A program made the position numbers and the translations under genes. From Rhyacophila brunnea (lineage: Eukaryota; Arthropoda; Insecta; Trichoptera; Rhyacophilidae), in assembly GCA_022495005.1 (NCBI GenBank), contig JAGYXB010000659.1, forward strand, positions 1,178,001-1,242,000: a DNA stretch of 64,000 nt, written 5' to 3'. The notes under the pieces are model-generated. The model saw nothing but the letters and a program-made list of their open reading frames with translations. It ran no database searches and was not told the origin of the DNA. Shown one piece after another: positions 1 through 10,994 of the stretch. The first letter of the stretch is position 1; every line of letters begins with the position of its first letter.

Positions 1-1390
1 TGTTTTTGTTGAAAATAAATAGAAGTCACAGTAAACATATTTTTTAAAAAACGCGCAACAAAACGAGGATTCTCGTTTGTGGTACCGAGCGTAAGAATAA
101 GACTCATACCATATTCGTCGGCGTTTTGTAAAAAAGGCGAATCAACCAAAATGATATTTTACAGGAGAAGGATTTTCAACTTTCGTCGCTATAGGATTTG
201 TTTCCCGAATATCCATTTTTGTCGAAATCGACATTTTAATACAGTTCAATTTCTTTTATCGAACTCTACCGAAATCATTCGGAAAAACAATATATTTTTT
301 ATCTAGGAACAGAGATATTTTTTTAAAAAACCCGAATACGCCATGTTAAGTTACAACTACTTCGTGGTGTTCTCCCAAATGTCCAACTATTTGTACCTGA
401 ATATCCAAGTTAATTTCGGTCGAAATAAATCTCTGGCTGAGTTTTTATTTCCCGAATATGACTTTTAGCCAATCAAACCGAGCTGACGCCGTGCATCTCG
501 CTCCCACATTCACGCTGTCTAGCTCTAAAATAATCACGCCCACTTTCATATTTTTCGGCTGTCCGGAGTCCTCTTTCAAATTTCGTCTTATTGATATTGT
601 TTTTAAAGTTACTATTGTTTTAATAGTGAATTCATCAAATTTGACGAGATCATTCATAGCTGATACATCACCAGTTGGCCCTGAACTTACAGTAAAGTTA
701 TGGAAGTGAGTATGTTAACCTAAATAACTGCATTTTGTTTTGATAAATGACACAAAATCACAACGGTTATATGAATTCTACAGTGTGACCCGGAAACTAC
801 TATGACGTAAAAAATAATTATTATTTCAAATTATTATTAATCAAACATTGTTTGTCTTTATTTTACTTTTAATCTAGGCATTTCTATGAAAAATAAAGGC
901 GATGCTATTATTTATTTTTGAATGCGCTGATAGTTAATTTAATTTAATATGTATGTTAGTAACTATTTATTTGGTGAATATTATAAACTTAGAATATTGG
1001 TACCTACCTAATATTAGCAGCCAATGGTAATTAATTTATACATGCTATTATTTTGTGTTGTGTATAGCGAAGTTTTGACATTTATTTGTTAATTACCTGT
1101 GGATGATTATAAATGTCTAACACGTTTATAATAAAGCTTAGAAAGAATACTGTCCTTACAATAGGCAATACAATATTTTAAAAGCTTAATGTCACATTCC
1201 CTTTTTATTCGTAATACGTTTTAAGTACTTTCCTGTGGAGATACAAATTCGCCGTTTTTACACAACAAAGCTAGTGAGGTAGATACATATTGTTTTTTTT
1301 ATTGAAATCTCGATTTCGCCTAAATGGCTGATTCGCCTTTTTTATAAAACACCGACGTTATGAGGAATTTAATATACAGCGACGAATTAT
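1..1390. other. No recognised gene (apart from the open segment at 445-707)
   Basis: AT-rich DNA. I see no transposase, reverse transcriptase, RNA gene or tandem array here. Confidence 0.5.
445..707. other. Segment open in both directions, possible orphan exon
   Basis: This segment is less AT-rich than its surroundings and has an open frame on each strand. The plus-strand frame ends against a donor-like GAA|GTGAGT at about 707 and starts after an acceptor-like CTTTTAG at about 470. The minus-strand frame reads through most of the segment. I recognise no domain in either translation, and both frames being open at once is usual for a short segment of this composition. It may be an exon, a decayed element or chance. 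Confidence 0.12.
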
Positions 1391-1394
1391 TCTT

Positions 1395-1560
1395 CACTGT
1401 TTCACCCTCATAATTGGAACATATGATGGCAAGAACAAGTTCGCCATTTCCTTTAGTCCATCGCCTCGCACGTCCTTCCATATTCGACATGCAGTGCGAA
1501 GACCGCTTTTGTAGCATAGTAGTAGTTAACTCGTTCAGTGCGCTGACCGCGCCTGGCCTA
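1395..1560 (-). pseudogene. LINE-C non-LTR retrotransposon 3' remnant, badly decayed
   Basis: On the minus strand one frame contains CYKSGLRTA followed by residues that align with the C-terminal tail of the copies at 54.5 kb and 58.5 kb (CYKSDLR..G..W..A..L). In those copies the segment closes the polyprotein of a reverse-transcriptase retrotransposon. Here the frame is broken several times and only about 50 codons can be followed, so it is a fossil. Family membership is inferred from the shared motif order; it is the weakest of the three copies. Confidence 0.4.
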
Positions 1561-1609
1561 AGGCCATTAGAGGTCATTAGCATGTTATCCAATTTAGGTA
1601 ATTAAGGGA

Positions 1610-2700
1610 TAATTAGTAGCTCAGCAGTGAATGTATTAAGGGTAAATATTTTATAAAATATTTACATGGGTTTTAAGTAATATTCCAATCCTTCTAAAAT
1701 GTAACTGCTCCGGTCGTATATTTTCAGCAAAATGTACCTATGGTGAATTTAACGGGCGACGAGTAACTTGTAAGTTGTCGGGGTATTAAAGTGGGTATGC
1801 GGTGTTAAAGTTTACGGCACTATGACACTCTGCGTAATTCTGAAGGTGTGCTTAAAAGCTATTTGTATCGTATGAAGTTTATTTCTAAAGCTCGAAGAAG
1901 TAAGTAGGTTAATAAGTATTGGTGCGATAGAAAAATTGTACATATTGTTTTCAATGACGACCAAACACACACAGTTTAAGACATTCTTTATTGAAAATAC
2001 AAAATATTAAAAGTATGAAAATAATATTTTTGCGTGTCTAAAAAACGTTTAATCATAACCTCATTTGCGCGGAGCGAAAATAGGTATGCGCAAATATTCA
2101 CGATTTTTTGCGTAGATAAATGAACTCGTCAAATTATTATTACACGAAAGAAACAACAGCATTCGGAATTACTTAGGAACGTGGTCTTCATAAGTAGTAG
2201 GTATCTAGTTAATATTCCTTACTTACACATTTTTCAATCAGATGTAACTGTTCTCACTTTGTCACAATCTTGATTTAACCAATCCAACATATGGATATTT
2301 TTCTTCTTCCTCTTTTACAGGATATACTGTCAATCATTACCAGTTTCTATAAGTCATATGGTCGAGCACCTGAAGAGTTGGGTGACAGTTGGAGTCAATT
2401 CACACTTTTAGTGTATTTTTAACAAACATCTGAAAATCCTGAAACGATAAAGGTGTAAATTTATGAACAGTTATATTATGAAACATATTATGAAACATCA
2501 ATTTTTCTAAATAAAGTTTTTCACTTACCTAGATTTTTTTTTTGTTCTTACGAATCACCAGGTTTACAAAATATTTCTACGAGCTCTTCCCAGCTTGTGC
2601 GTTTTATAGTTCTATTAGAATAGTCAAAAGATTCCATGTCCCATATAGCCTTCCTTTATTTCCATTTCATCAATAAATAATTCTGTATCGAAGTAGTCAC
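1610..2700. other. No recognised feature
   Basis: AT-rich DNA with no supported gene, repeat copy or RNA gene. Confidence 0.5.
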
Positions 2701-2754
2701 GCTCAATTTTAAAAAAAAATGTATATTTTAAAACTAGCCAACGAATCACTTCCA

Positions 2755-2995
2755 CAATCAGTTACTGGGCGCAATAATTGGCGGCATAGTACCTCGACTC
2801 GAGCACAACACGCGCGAGGTCGAGAGTCTGGCGATTGCCCGGCGCATTCCGCGCGAGAGTCATCACGCGCGAGCGCTTGTGGACAGCTGAATTGGGTCAC
2901 ATGTACCTGGAGAACGTGCGATTTGTCACTCGCACGTGAAAACGCGCCATGTGGACATGCTCTTAGTTGTGGTCCAAATATCCAACGTAGCACAT
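2755..2995. other. GC- and CpG-rich island
   Basis: About 240 bp with many CG dinucleotides (repeated GCGCGAG, CGCGCG and CACGTG words) inside otherwise AT-rich DNA. Long open frames exist on both strands, as expected when GC content suppresses stop codons, and neither translation resembles a known family. It could be a regulatory CpG-rich block, an internal piece of an unrecognised transposon, or part of an exon. No terminal inverted repeats or target duplications were found at its edges. Confidence 0.4.
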
Positions 2996-3644
2996 TTCTC
3001 TGTGTTACTTATTTAAATTATTTTAATATTAAGCTTCAGTTTTATAGTTATTGCTTTTTATCGATCTGTCGTTTACGAGGTAGAATTCAATTTATAATAA
3101 TCTGATACAATCGCTGATGTTGTCATATTTTTAAGTTATTTTTAAAGTAATAAGTTCGCTTTATCAGCAATTCGCGAATCAATAAACTTTTACGTATGGC
3201 TGTAAACCTTCAATCGTCAATAACAAAGAGAAAATACAAGTCAAACAAAATCGCCGCAATAAACTTCACGGTGTCGACCAGACTTTACAGGCCAAAATGT
3301 TTCAAAAAGCTTGAACTTTTTACGGAGCGCCGTGCGTAATTCCATTCGTTTAATTATTCACAATAGCATTAAGTAATTACGAATTACAAGACGTAAAAGT
3401 TCGCGTTTACGTCTGACAAAGTATATTTATTTTGTCGTAATGTCATTTAATATTTAGCCCGGCATGCAATTAGGAGAGTGACGTTTATTTAGATCTGCTA
3501 TAATGCCATGGATTCTCCCTTTACCATATTAAATAGGTCAACTTACATTATATATTATAACGTGAAAGCTTAATAATCAGCAGGATAATTATTAATACTC
3601 TGAGCTTTTTGCCGTACTTTTTCTTATTTATTTTTATATAAAAT

Positions 3645-4162
3645 AATTACAAGATAAAAAGAACTTTTTATATACTTACAACGTTTTAAAATTTTCTGTT
3701 AAACCATATAAACTTGACTTGACTAGCTAAACGATAAAAAAAATTGTACTTGACACATCATATTGATTTCCATAGTAACGCACGTATATATTAATAATTT
3801 AGTTGCTAGGCTCCAGACCCCTGGCAACCAATAATAGTGTCGAAATAACTTTTCATACAAAACAGAATTAACTAAAAATGAATTTAATTCTACTTAAAGA
3901 TGGCTAAAAGTATTAAAAAATGCATTGGCATCGTGTTCTGATATATTCTAAAAGTTTCAAATGTGTAGCTAGTCGGGAAGATAGTTAAAAAATCGATTGC
4001 AAGATTTGTACCGGATAAAAAACCGCCGGAAAAATAAGAATACGACCTAATAAAAACGTTATAAAAATCATTTTGTAGAAAAAAATACGACACCCTCGGG
4101 ACTTGAACCTGTATCTACCGGATTTGCGCCAGTATGCTATTCCAATTAAGCTACAGGCATCC
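3645..4162 (-). mobile_element. SINE-1 copy A, with a tRNA-like head
   Basis: Read on the minus strand, 4162-4088 looks like a decayed tRNA: an A-box-like TAGCTTAATTGG, a possible anticodon stem CTGG/CCGG, and a B-box-like GGTTCAAGTCC. It runs into a body of about 420 bp that recurs at 6.2, 6.9, 27.4, 33.4, 55.4 and 60.8 kb, and ends in ATCTTGTAATT with an ATT-rich tail. A polymerase III head, a family-specific body and a short tail are the plan of a tRNA-derived SINE. Only this copy has the head, so the head could be a separate fossil that happens to abut the body. Confidence 0.55.
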
Positions 4163-4590
4163 TACTGAATTATGACGATTTAAACTAGTAGTTGTTACAT
4201 GAAATGCTTATCGAATTGCGTTATAATGTTGGCTATCGGTTTTAGTATATTATATTGAGGTAGGTGTCAATTAATTCCTTTATTACCTATTAACTGACGT
4301 AATTTCTGGAAAATATTTTTTTCTGGTGTGTATAATAATATGCACGAGATCTTTTTAAATAATCTGTGTTTATTTTTTATTTACTATTATAGTGAGAATC
4401 AAAATGGGGCACAAGTCAAAAAAGATTTAGAAATACAACACTAGATTCTGCGTGACTTCACGCATGAGCATTACGTGATATTTTGTTCTCCCAATGTCAT
4501 GGGCTAACTTACCATTAGTAATGCCACTTACGAGGGCAATAAATATACACAAGAAAATCGCTTGATGACACTTGCTCAAGGCGATACCTC

Positions 4591-5062
4591 TACCAACCAG
4601 AGGCACCTAACGGAAAAATACCAAGCTTGCAATTTGAGACACTTTTTTGATAATGTACAATTTAAACCATATTAATTAATAAATATCTGAAAACGATACA
4701 AATAAAAACGATGTCAAGTTATACACATTTATATTTTTACAAAAATTGAGATTTTTTTTTTATAAATATAAAAAATATCAAAACTATGAATTGGTCAAAA
4801 ATCTCTTCATTAAAATAAATAAAACTTAATAAACTAAATTTTAATAATAAATACGACTATAAAATAATATGTAATAATAATTTATAACACTTTTTTTTAA
4901 ATTGTAAGTTTATCATTGACTTAAAATAAAAAATATTTTTCTATATAGTGTTTTCAGATATATATTATTTATTAATTAATACAGTTGAAATGTTGTAAAT
5001 AATCAAAAAAATGTCCCAAATATTAGGCTTCGTATTTTTCCGCTAGGTGGCTCTGGTAGGTA
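4591..5062. mobile_element. Full-length palindromic MITE
   Basis: The two ends are imperfect inverted repeats of about 60 bp. Shared blocks include CACCTA.CGGAAAAATAC and a T-rich block ending TTTTTTGAT. Pairing continues inward: ATTAATTAATAAATATCTG near 4.67 kb is matched in reverse near 4.96 kb, so most of the 470 bp can fold back on itself. No coding potential is seen. This is the form of a foldback or MITE-type DNA transposon. Target duplication is not clear and the superfamily is unassigned. Confidence 0.7.
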
Positions 5063-5229
5063 AATAAATCACCCTAACCAATTTAGTAGACTTTAATCTT
5101 GATTTTCGATTTCTCAAAAGAAAACGCATTTGAAGTGAAATGATTAAGAAGCACGCGCCTAGAAATCGATCAATTAATAATGCAAATCAAATTATTTCTT
5201 TACTGTGTATACTTGAGTGAGTGAGTGAC

Positions 5230-5480
5230 CAGTGGCGAGGGATGGAAGTGGGCTATTAAGATTCTAGATAAATAGATAAATTCATTATGCCCTGCTTTAA
5301 CAGATTTTTATACTATTATCTACCATGGCTTGGATTGGGCAGGGTTTAATTGAATTTTACACTATCTACACATTGTAGTTTGTAGTCTTAGTTAAATAAA
5401 GTTAATACGTTTGACTGACAAAGTTTAGCGTGCACTATTTAAGTCTGATCTTAACAGCCTACCTCCACCCTTCGCCACTT
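5230..5480. mobile_element. Complete short element of the CAGTGGCGA family (hAT-like)
   Basis: A 250-bp element with inverted ends of about 31 bp, opening CAGTGGCGAGGGATGGAAG and closing in the reverse of CAGTGGCGAAGGGTGGAGG. CAGTGGCG is a typical hAT terminal sequence. Related ends occur at 29.05, 58.99 and 59.82 kb. The interior has no open frame, so it is non-autonomous. No clean 8-bp target duplication survives. Confidence 0.7.
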
Positions 5481-6238
5481 ATTTCTGTCTATTTTTTTCT
5501 TTCCATATTTCACGCGGACGAAATCGTAAGCAATCGCTAATAAATAAATGAAAAACTTAGTGTTCAGCAACTTTCGTTTAGTCTGGACATAATAATAATA
5601 ATTTTGTCTATGCTTATCGTCCACGAGATACGTGGGTTGTATAATAATAATCCGAACCGATTTGTCAAATGCCTGTCACCTAACTCTATATTAATAAATC
5701 ATATCCTACTTAAGTATAGAAAATAATATTATAAAAGTTGGATTATTTTTTCGTCCAGTGACAGTGCCTAATTATATTACGTCGATCGATAAAAATAATA
5801 CTGTTTTGATTAACCAAATTATTATACAAATGTCATTCGTGGTTTATTTTGACATATGGGAAAATATTATTCGTTCAAGTGTGGAAAATTTTGACGAAAA
5901 TTGGCATCTGTATGATAAATAAATGCAGTCATGCAAAAAAATGTGATACTTACCGATTGTATTAAAAAATGTGTATTGGATGAAACATGTAAAAACATCG
6001 TCACTCCACATATGTAATTAATGTTTTTTTTCAATATTTTTTATCCGGAGCATATTATATGTATTTATTTATTTAAAAAAAGACACATTGAGCACATAAC
6101 AAATTATTAATTTAAGATATTCACAACAATAAAAAGTACAGGTAAATCAACTTAGTCAAGAAAAAAAACAAAGCAACAAATAATTTTATAGGAAAGAAAA
6201 ACAACAATAATTCAAAAAAATACAAATTAAACAATAAT
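5481..6238. other. No recognised feature
   Basis: AT-rich DNA with short A and T runs; nothing supported. Confidence 0.5.
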
Positions 6239-6453
6239 AATTACAAGATAAAAGAACTTTTATATACAACGTTTTTGAATTTTCTGTTGAACCATATAAA
6301 CTTGACTTGACTTGACTAGCTTAAACGATCAAAAAAATTTCTACTTGACATGTCATATTGATTTCCATAGTAACGCACGTATGTATTTATAATTTAGTTG
6401 CTAGGACCCCAGACCCCTAGCAACCAATAATGGTGTCGAAATAACTTTTCATA
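6239..6453 (-). mobile_element. SINE-1 copy B, 5'-truncated
   Basis: Contains the 3' half of the SINE-1 body in the same order as copy A, including the TTGCTAGG...CAGACCCCTAGCAACC block, and ends at the AATAATAATTACAAG tail. It stops at the ATAACTTTTCAT block and lacks everything upstream. Loss of the 5' side with a preserved 3' tail is what target-primed retroposition produces. Confidence 0.65.
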
Positions 6454-6876
6454 GAAGTTAGAGTTAGTTAGCCATTATATTCGTTTATCGTTCGTCTTCA
6501 GTTCCACAAAATTACAACTCGAAATAATTACTAGTTGTCCTTGTAGGGCCGATGTTTTTGTCATTTTTCTACAAGTTAGTATAGGTGAGTCAAAACTTTG
6601 ATCAGCCATTACTCAAAACTACGATATGAAATATAATAAATGAATAATTGAATATCCTACTAATAGGGGGACACAAAATACAATATTCATTAATTTAAAA
6701 GTTATTAACACAATGCTTACGGGCCCTTTTAATGAATTTTGTAATTAACGTGTTAATTTGCATTTGAAAAGTAATTAGCAAAAAGACAATTTTGTGCGGC
6801 CCGAAAGTTATGGGTTATTAACAATGGCTTACAGTGGAAGAAGAAAAATAAAAAAGGCAATTACATAATACAAATA

Positions 6877-7332
6877 ATAACAAGATAAAAAGAACTTTTT
6901 ATATACAACGTTTTAAATTTTCTGTTGAATCATATAAACTTGACTTGACTAGCTTAAACGATCAAAAAAAATTGTACTTGATAGAAATAATACTGAAATG
7001 TCATATTGATTTCCATAGTAACGCACGTATATATTAATAATAATAATTTAGTTGCTAGGACCCACTTAGCAACCAATAATAGTTTTACTTTTTACGGAAT
7101 TCTTCCGAAATAACTTTTCATACAAAACAGAATTAACTGAAAATGAAATCAATTCTACTTAAAGATGGCTAAAAGTATTAAAAAAATGCATTGGCATCGT
7201 GTTCTGATATAATCTAAAAGTTTCAAATGACTAGCTAGTCGGGAAGTTAGTTAAAAATCGATTGCATGATTTGTACCGGACAAACAACCACCGGACAAAT
7301 AAGAATACGAGCTAAGAAAAACATTGTAAAAA
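6877..7332 (-). mobile_element. SINE-1 copy C, near full-length body
   Basis: Carries the whole SINE-1 body from the TTTTACAATG-like 5' edge to the ATCTTGTTATT 3' tail, with a small insertion of ATA/ATT repeats and a damaged CAGACCCC block. No tRNA-like head is attached: the right edge joins unrelated DNA at about 7332. An open frame of 88 codons across the right half is an accident of the AT-rich body, because it is not kept in the other copies. Confidence 0.65.
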
Positions 7333-7583
7333 TTAAGCAGGTTACCAGAGACCGAAAAAATAAAAAAGCACAGGTAAATTTACGAACAAAGTTTACAATA
7401 CAGTTATCCAGTAATTACGAATTTGAAGTTTGTAGGATTGAAGTTACTTATTTTGAAAGAAGCAAGAGAATAAAACAGTTCCACTTAAACATTATGATGA
7501 TTTATAGCTCTGAGTGGAGCCACGGACAATAGTACCAAAGATATAGATTACAGTTATGACAACATTATCAAGACTATCTATAG

Positions 7584-8177
7584 CAGGGGGGGGCAAACTT
7601 TTTGGATGGAGGGCCAAATTCAAGAATTCAAAATGAGCGGCGGGCCGCAAGTAAAATACCATTTTTTGATATACACTATTTATTATCACGAAAAATAAAC
7701 ATTACAAAAAAAATAATGAGAAGAATGAAACTGTTCTACATTTTTTAACATTTTTTTAAAATTCAGGTGTTAATTTTGTAGTTGATATTCTCAAAACTGC
7801 TTGTAAATGGGCATCGGAGATATTTGATCGTAAAGAATTTTTATTGAGGTTCATGATCGAAAATGTTTTTTCACATATATAGGTTGATCCAAAAATAACG
7901 AACATTTTTCTTGCGTGATCTTTAAGGGCATCGTAAAATTTGGAGATTTCTTCACGACGATGCAATTCTCTTAAATCAGTGTCACACTGCAGATCAATAA
8001 TCTCAAGTTGTAGCTCTGTTGGTACACTATCAATATTTATTGAAAATGAATCGCGTACTATTGCTAAACAAATTTTAGTCTATTGTCAATATTTTTTAAA
8101 AAAATATAAAAAAGTTATTCGTTATCAGAAGTACAATTAATGATGACGGCCCGCGGGCCGCAGTTTGCCCCCCCCTG
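7584..8177. mobile_element. Non-autonomous hAT element with intact ends and 8-bp target duplication
   Basis: The ends are perfect 16-bp inverted repeats, CAGGGGGGGGCAAACT, followed by GGCCCGCGGGCC-type subterminal blocks on both sides. The element is flanked by identical 8-bp copies of ATCTATAG at 7576-7583 and 8178-8185. An 8-bp duplication and CAGGGG ends define the hAT superfamily. At 594 bp it is far shorter than an autonomous hAT of several kilobases, and it keeps only a fragment of transposase, so it is an internal-deletion derivative. Clean ends suggest fairly recent movement. Confidence 0.93.
7756..7965 (-). pseudogene. hAT transposase C-terminal (dimerisation) remnant
   Basis: About 70 codons inside the hAT element. 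The middle reads FGSTYICEKTFSIMN followed by a basic stretch and SNISDAHLQAVLRI. This is the pattern of the hAT C-terminal dimerisation region (…S…CE..FS.M…K…R…L…..L…) found in the GTF2IRD2/ZBED-like group. The catalytic core and the zinc-finger N-terminus are missing, so it cannot be active. It runs to the natural family end, showing that the deletion removed everything upstream. Confidence 0.8.
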
Positions 8178-8416
8178 ATCTATAGGTAACCAAAATGAAT
8201 AACTGTAGTACACAAAAAATGTTGAATTTAATTATTACCATACTAGATTTTAGAGTACCTATCAGGTATATTAACATATATATATTATTCTATTACGCAA
8301 ATTCTATATCAATTAATAAAAAAAAACATCTTTATCACTTGGGTTTTTATATATTTACTATTTGTGAGAATATAATGGTTTAGTTGCACACTTGTAGTGG
8401 TATTAAATATTATTTT

Positions 8417-8602
8417 CTTCTTCTTCATCATTTATTATCTTACCCTTAGTTGGAGCATGTGGACACCATGTGGCGCCCCCAAGAATCCATGTCACTAGCC
8501 AGTCTTCTTGCATCGTTCGTCATACCAGCATCCCGTAGTTCTTGTGTATACACTTTGTAGATAGCATTTAGCGGCCTTCTAGGACGAAGGAATCCAGTTA
8601 TA
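8417..8602 (-). pseudogene. LINE-B non-LTR retrotransposon 3' end
   Basis: The minus strand reads PRRPLNAIYKVYTQELRDAG, then T.DARRLASDMDSWGR, then a stop, then untranslated sequence and a GAA-rich tail (TTCTTCTTC on the plus strand). It matches the copy at 44.5-44.96 kb. It is the extreme C-terminus of a non-LTR reverse transcriptase polyprotein, 5'-truncated to under 200 bp. TATTATTTT-like sequence on both sides may be the target duplication but the surroundings are too AT-rich to be sure. Confidence 0.7.
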
Positions 8603-9159
8603 TTATTATTTTGGTTGTTAATTAATTTTTTTGATACCTTGTTACAACAGTAATAAAATTACTTTAAGTATACATCAAATAAATGTCTTGCATTTTTTTC
8701 TGACATTCCACTCGTAAGTATAACAGTCAGAGACATTTTTATAACATTGCTACACTCAATGGTAATTATTTATGTCAAGTTAAAAACGGGCAATTTTAAT
8801 TCTCTACAGTGCCATCAGAAAATAATAATAATCGAATTATTATATTATCTGAAATTATATATGTGTATAAATTATGTAGATGCATAAAATCAAGATATAT
8901 CATAATACCTACATACAGAAATCACTATATAGATATATAAAAACTATACAAACTCTAGCTTACTGCGATCAATTTTAATTAAAAAGACGATTAAAATATC
9001 GTAAGGTCTGAAATGACAATGAAAGTACTCAGTATCACCCAGTGGCGTAGGATGATTTTTGGAAAGAGGTAGACTATGGAGATTGGAGAAAAAGAACACA
9101 CCTGTCAGGTATACTTATGGGAAATAAGAAGATATTACGATATTACTACTAATGAATAG
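8603..9159. other. No recognised gene; lone hAT-like end
   Basis: Mostly AT-rich sequence. CAGTGGCGTAGGATGA at about 9052 looks like one end of another hAT element, with no partner found. Confidence 0.35.
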
Positions 9160-9167
9160 GTCCACAC

Positions 9168-9516
9168 TAGGGATTTTAATCCCGGGATCCCGAGCTATTT
9201 TCGATACCTATGAATCCTGGGATTGATAAACATAATCCCGAAACTCTAGGGATTGATTTTTTTATCATTTTTTATTTACAATATTATTTACTCTTTTAAA
9301 CTTGTGTACTTCCAAGATTGAACGTATAGAATATTAACAATAAACGTCTTAAATAGTATAAATTATACTAGATTTATTTTTGACCGATGTTATCAATGTT
9401 ATTTGTAAATATAAAAATTTTATATTAACAATCGAAAAAAATTCCAATCCCGGGATTGTCAAATTGTAATCTCGAAATCCCGGGATCAGAATTTTGGCTC
9501 GGGATTGGATTCCCTA
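9168..9516. mobile_element. hAT MITE with 8-bp target duplication
   Basis: A 349-bp element with inverted ends beginning TAGGGA and continuing through AATCCCGGG and CCCGAGC blocks on both sides. It is flanked by identical 8-bp copies GTCCACAC at 9160-9167 and 9517-9524. TAGGG-type ends plus an 8-bp duplication point to hAT. The AT-rich interior has no coding capacity. The ends contain extra CCCGGG palindromes near both termini. Confidence 0.9.
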
Positions 9517-9524
9517 GTCCACAC

Positions 9525-10193
9525 TATAACTACACACTAATTCGATGCAATGCAATAGCCCACTGATGACATAAAATTGAGCGATGAGTTTAAATTATGT
9601 ATTATCCTAAACATTTATACACATCAAAAATCGTTATATAAAAGTAAAAATTATATTTATTATATGTGATTGAATGCCATAGATTTTTTTAAATTTTAAA
9701 TTATTTCGGACAAAACTGAAGTTATAGACAATAATATTATATGCAAAAATTTTAAGCTTACGTATTAGACATTAGAGCCTATCATTTTGCATACATTGCG
9801 ATAGACATGCTGAGGGTCACGTGAAATAACTCCGTACAAAAAAGTATTAGCATTCCCAGCGAATAATCCGATAACTACGTTAAATACAGATGGCGCACTG
9901 TGCCATATTTTTTTTACCATTAACAAATCGTGCTGTAGTCTGTATTTATTTATAATACATGCTTCTATATACGACAGACGTCGTTGGCAAATTAAATTAG
10001 AATATAGGTGTATATTTAAATACGTCAATATGCAATTAAAAATCACTTTTCTTCGGAAGTTAGGCTTTAAATAATCGCCTAGTATGGAGTATTCGGCACT
10101 GTTATTATCACCACAGGTTTTTGAGTACTTGAAAATTATACTGAAAGTTTAATTAATGACATCCGCTCTAGAGTTCAATAATTATTAAAAACG
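9525..10193. other. No recognised feature
   Basis: A 93-codon minus-strand frame at 9765-10046 has no family resemblance I can support. No repeats or RNA genes are seen. Confidence 0.45.
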
Positions 10194-10196
10194 TTA

Positions 10197-10768
10197 GGCA
10201 TAAAGCCCACTAAAGCGGGCGAGCGGGGCACTCGCTCATTTTTGCAATTTGGGCGGTGAATCACCAGGAATACAATAGAAGGTACACAGTGTGTGACGAA
10301 TATAACGCCTTGCGCCCTTTATATTTCAACGCACACAGAATTGAGCGCAGCGTCCTTTGACGTCATAGCACGACAATAAAACGAAAATACCATGTATTCA
10401 AATACATCAGGGCCCATTGGATGTCACTAGCAAAAGGGGAGCGACGGTCTCTAATTTACTCGGTGGCGGGAGCGTCGCCGTACAGGCGCGCGCTTATTTC
10501 GCATACATATTATAATTTATTCCACACCGTGCGCTTACATGCCACACTATGCTAGCACAATGATATCATTGTGAAAATGAATTTAGAGCAGACAAATAAA
10601 TTACTAAATTTTATAGCTTTGCAAAGAAACACGAGGCGAAATATGATCGGCGCTGCTTTTTACATAGGTGAGAGGTAATGCGCGGCAAGAGGCGTGTGAT
10701 TATGGTTATGTATATACGCTTCTCATGCCGACTGCGGCCCGCTCGCCCGATTTGGTGGGCTTTATGCC
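10197..10768. mobile_element. PIF/Harbinger-type element with TTA target duplication
   Basis: A 572-bp element bounded by inverted repeats of about 32 bp (GGCATAAAGCCCAC then CGGGCGAGCGGG) with three or so mismatches. It is flanked on both sides by TTA (10194-10196 and 10769-10771). A three-base TTA duplication with GG...CC ends is characteristic of PIF/Harbinger. The interior is GC-richer than the surroundings. A 33-codon frame starts at 10577 (MNLEQTNKLLNF...) and meets a donor-like TAG|GTGAG at 10668; it could be the first exon of a lost transposase, but this is speculative. Non-autonomous as it stands. Confidence 0.85.
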
Positions 10769-10994
10769 TTACAGTAAGGTTAGGTTATTCCTCATGTTTC
10801 GAAATAAAACTGTCGCTTTTAAGATGGGAGTAGATTGGCATCATACCTTACCAATCTTACCATTTTCAATGTGTACCTATTTGATTCTGTACAAGAACCA
10901 AATGAGTTTTGCAAATGGTTAACAAATGTTATTCGTAAAAAATCTGTTAATATGATACTGTAAAGACCTATATGGTCCGATTAGGAGCTAACAT

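Noticed and set aside
2719..3105. 128-codon plus-strand and 94-codon minus-strand frames
   Set aside because: Both strands are open because the island is GC-rich; neither translation looks like protein of a known family.
4088..4162. Possible functional tRNA gene on the minus strand
   Set aside because: The anticodon loop lacks T at position 33, acceptor pairing is poor and it is joined to a SINE body; treated as a SINE head.
7266..7532. 88-codon open frame over SINE-1 copy C
   Set aside because: The frame is not kept in the other six copies.
9765..10046. 93-codon minus-strand open frame
   Set aside because: No recognisable motif, no splice context, length within chance for this composition.
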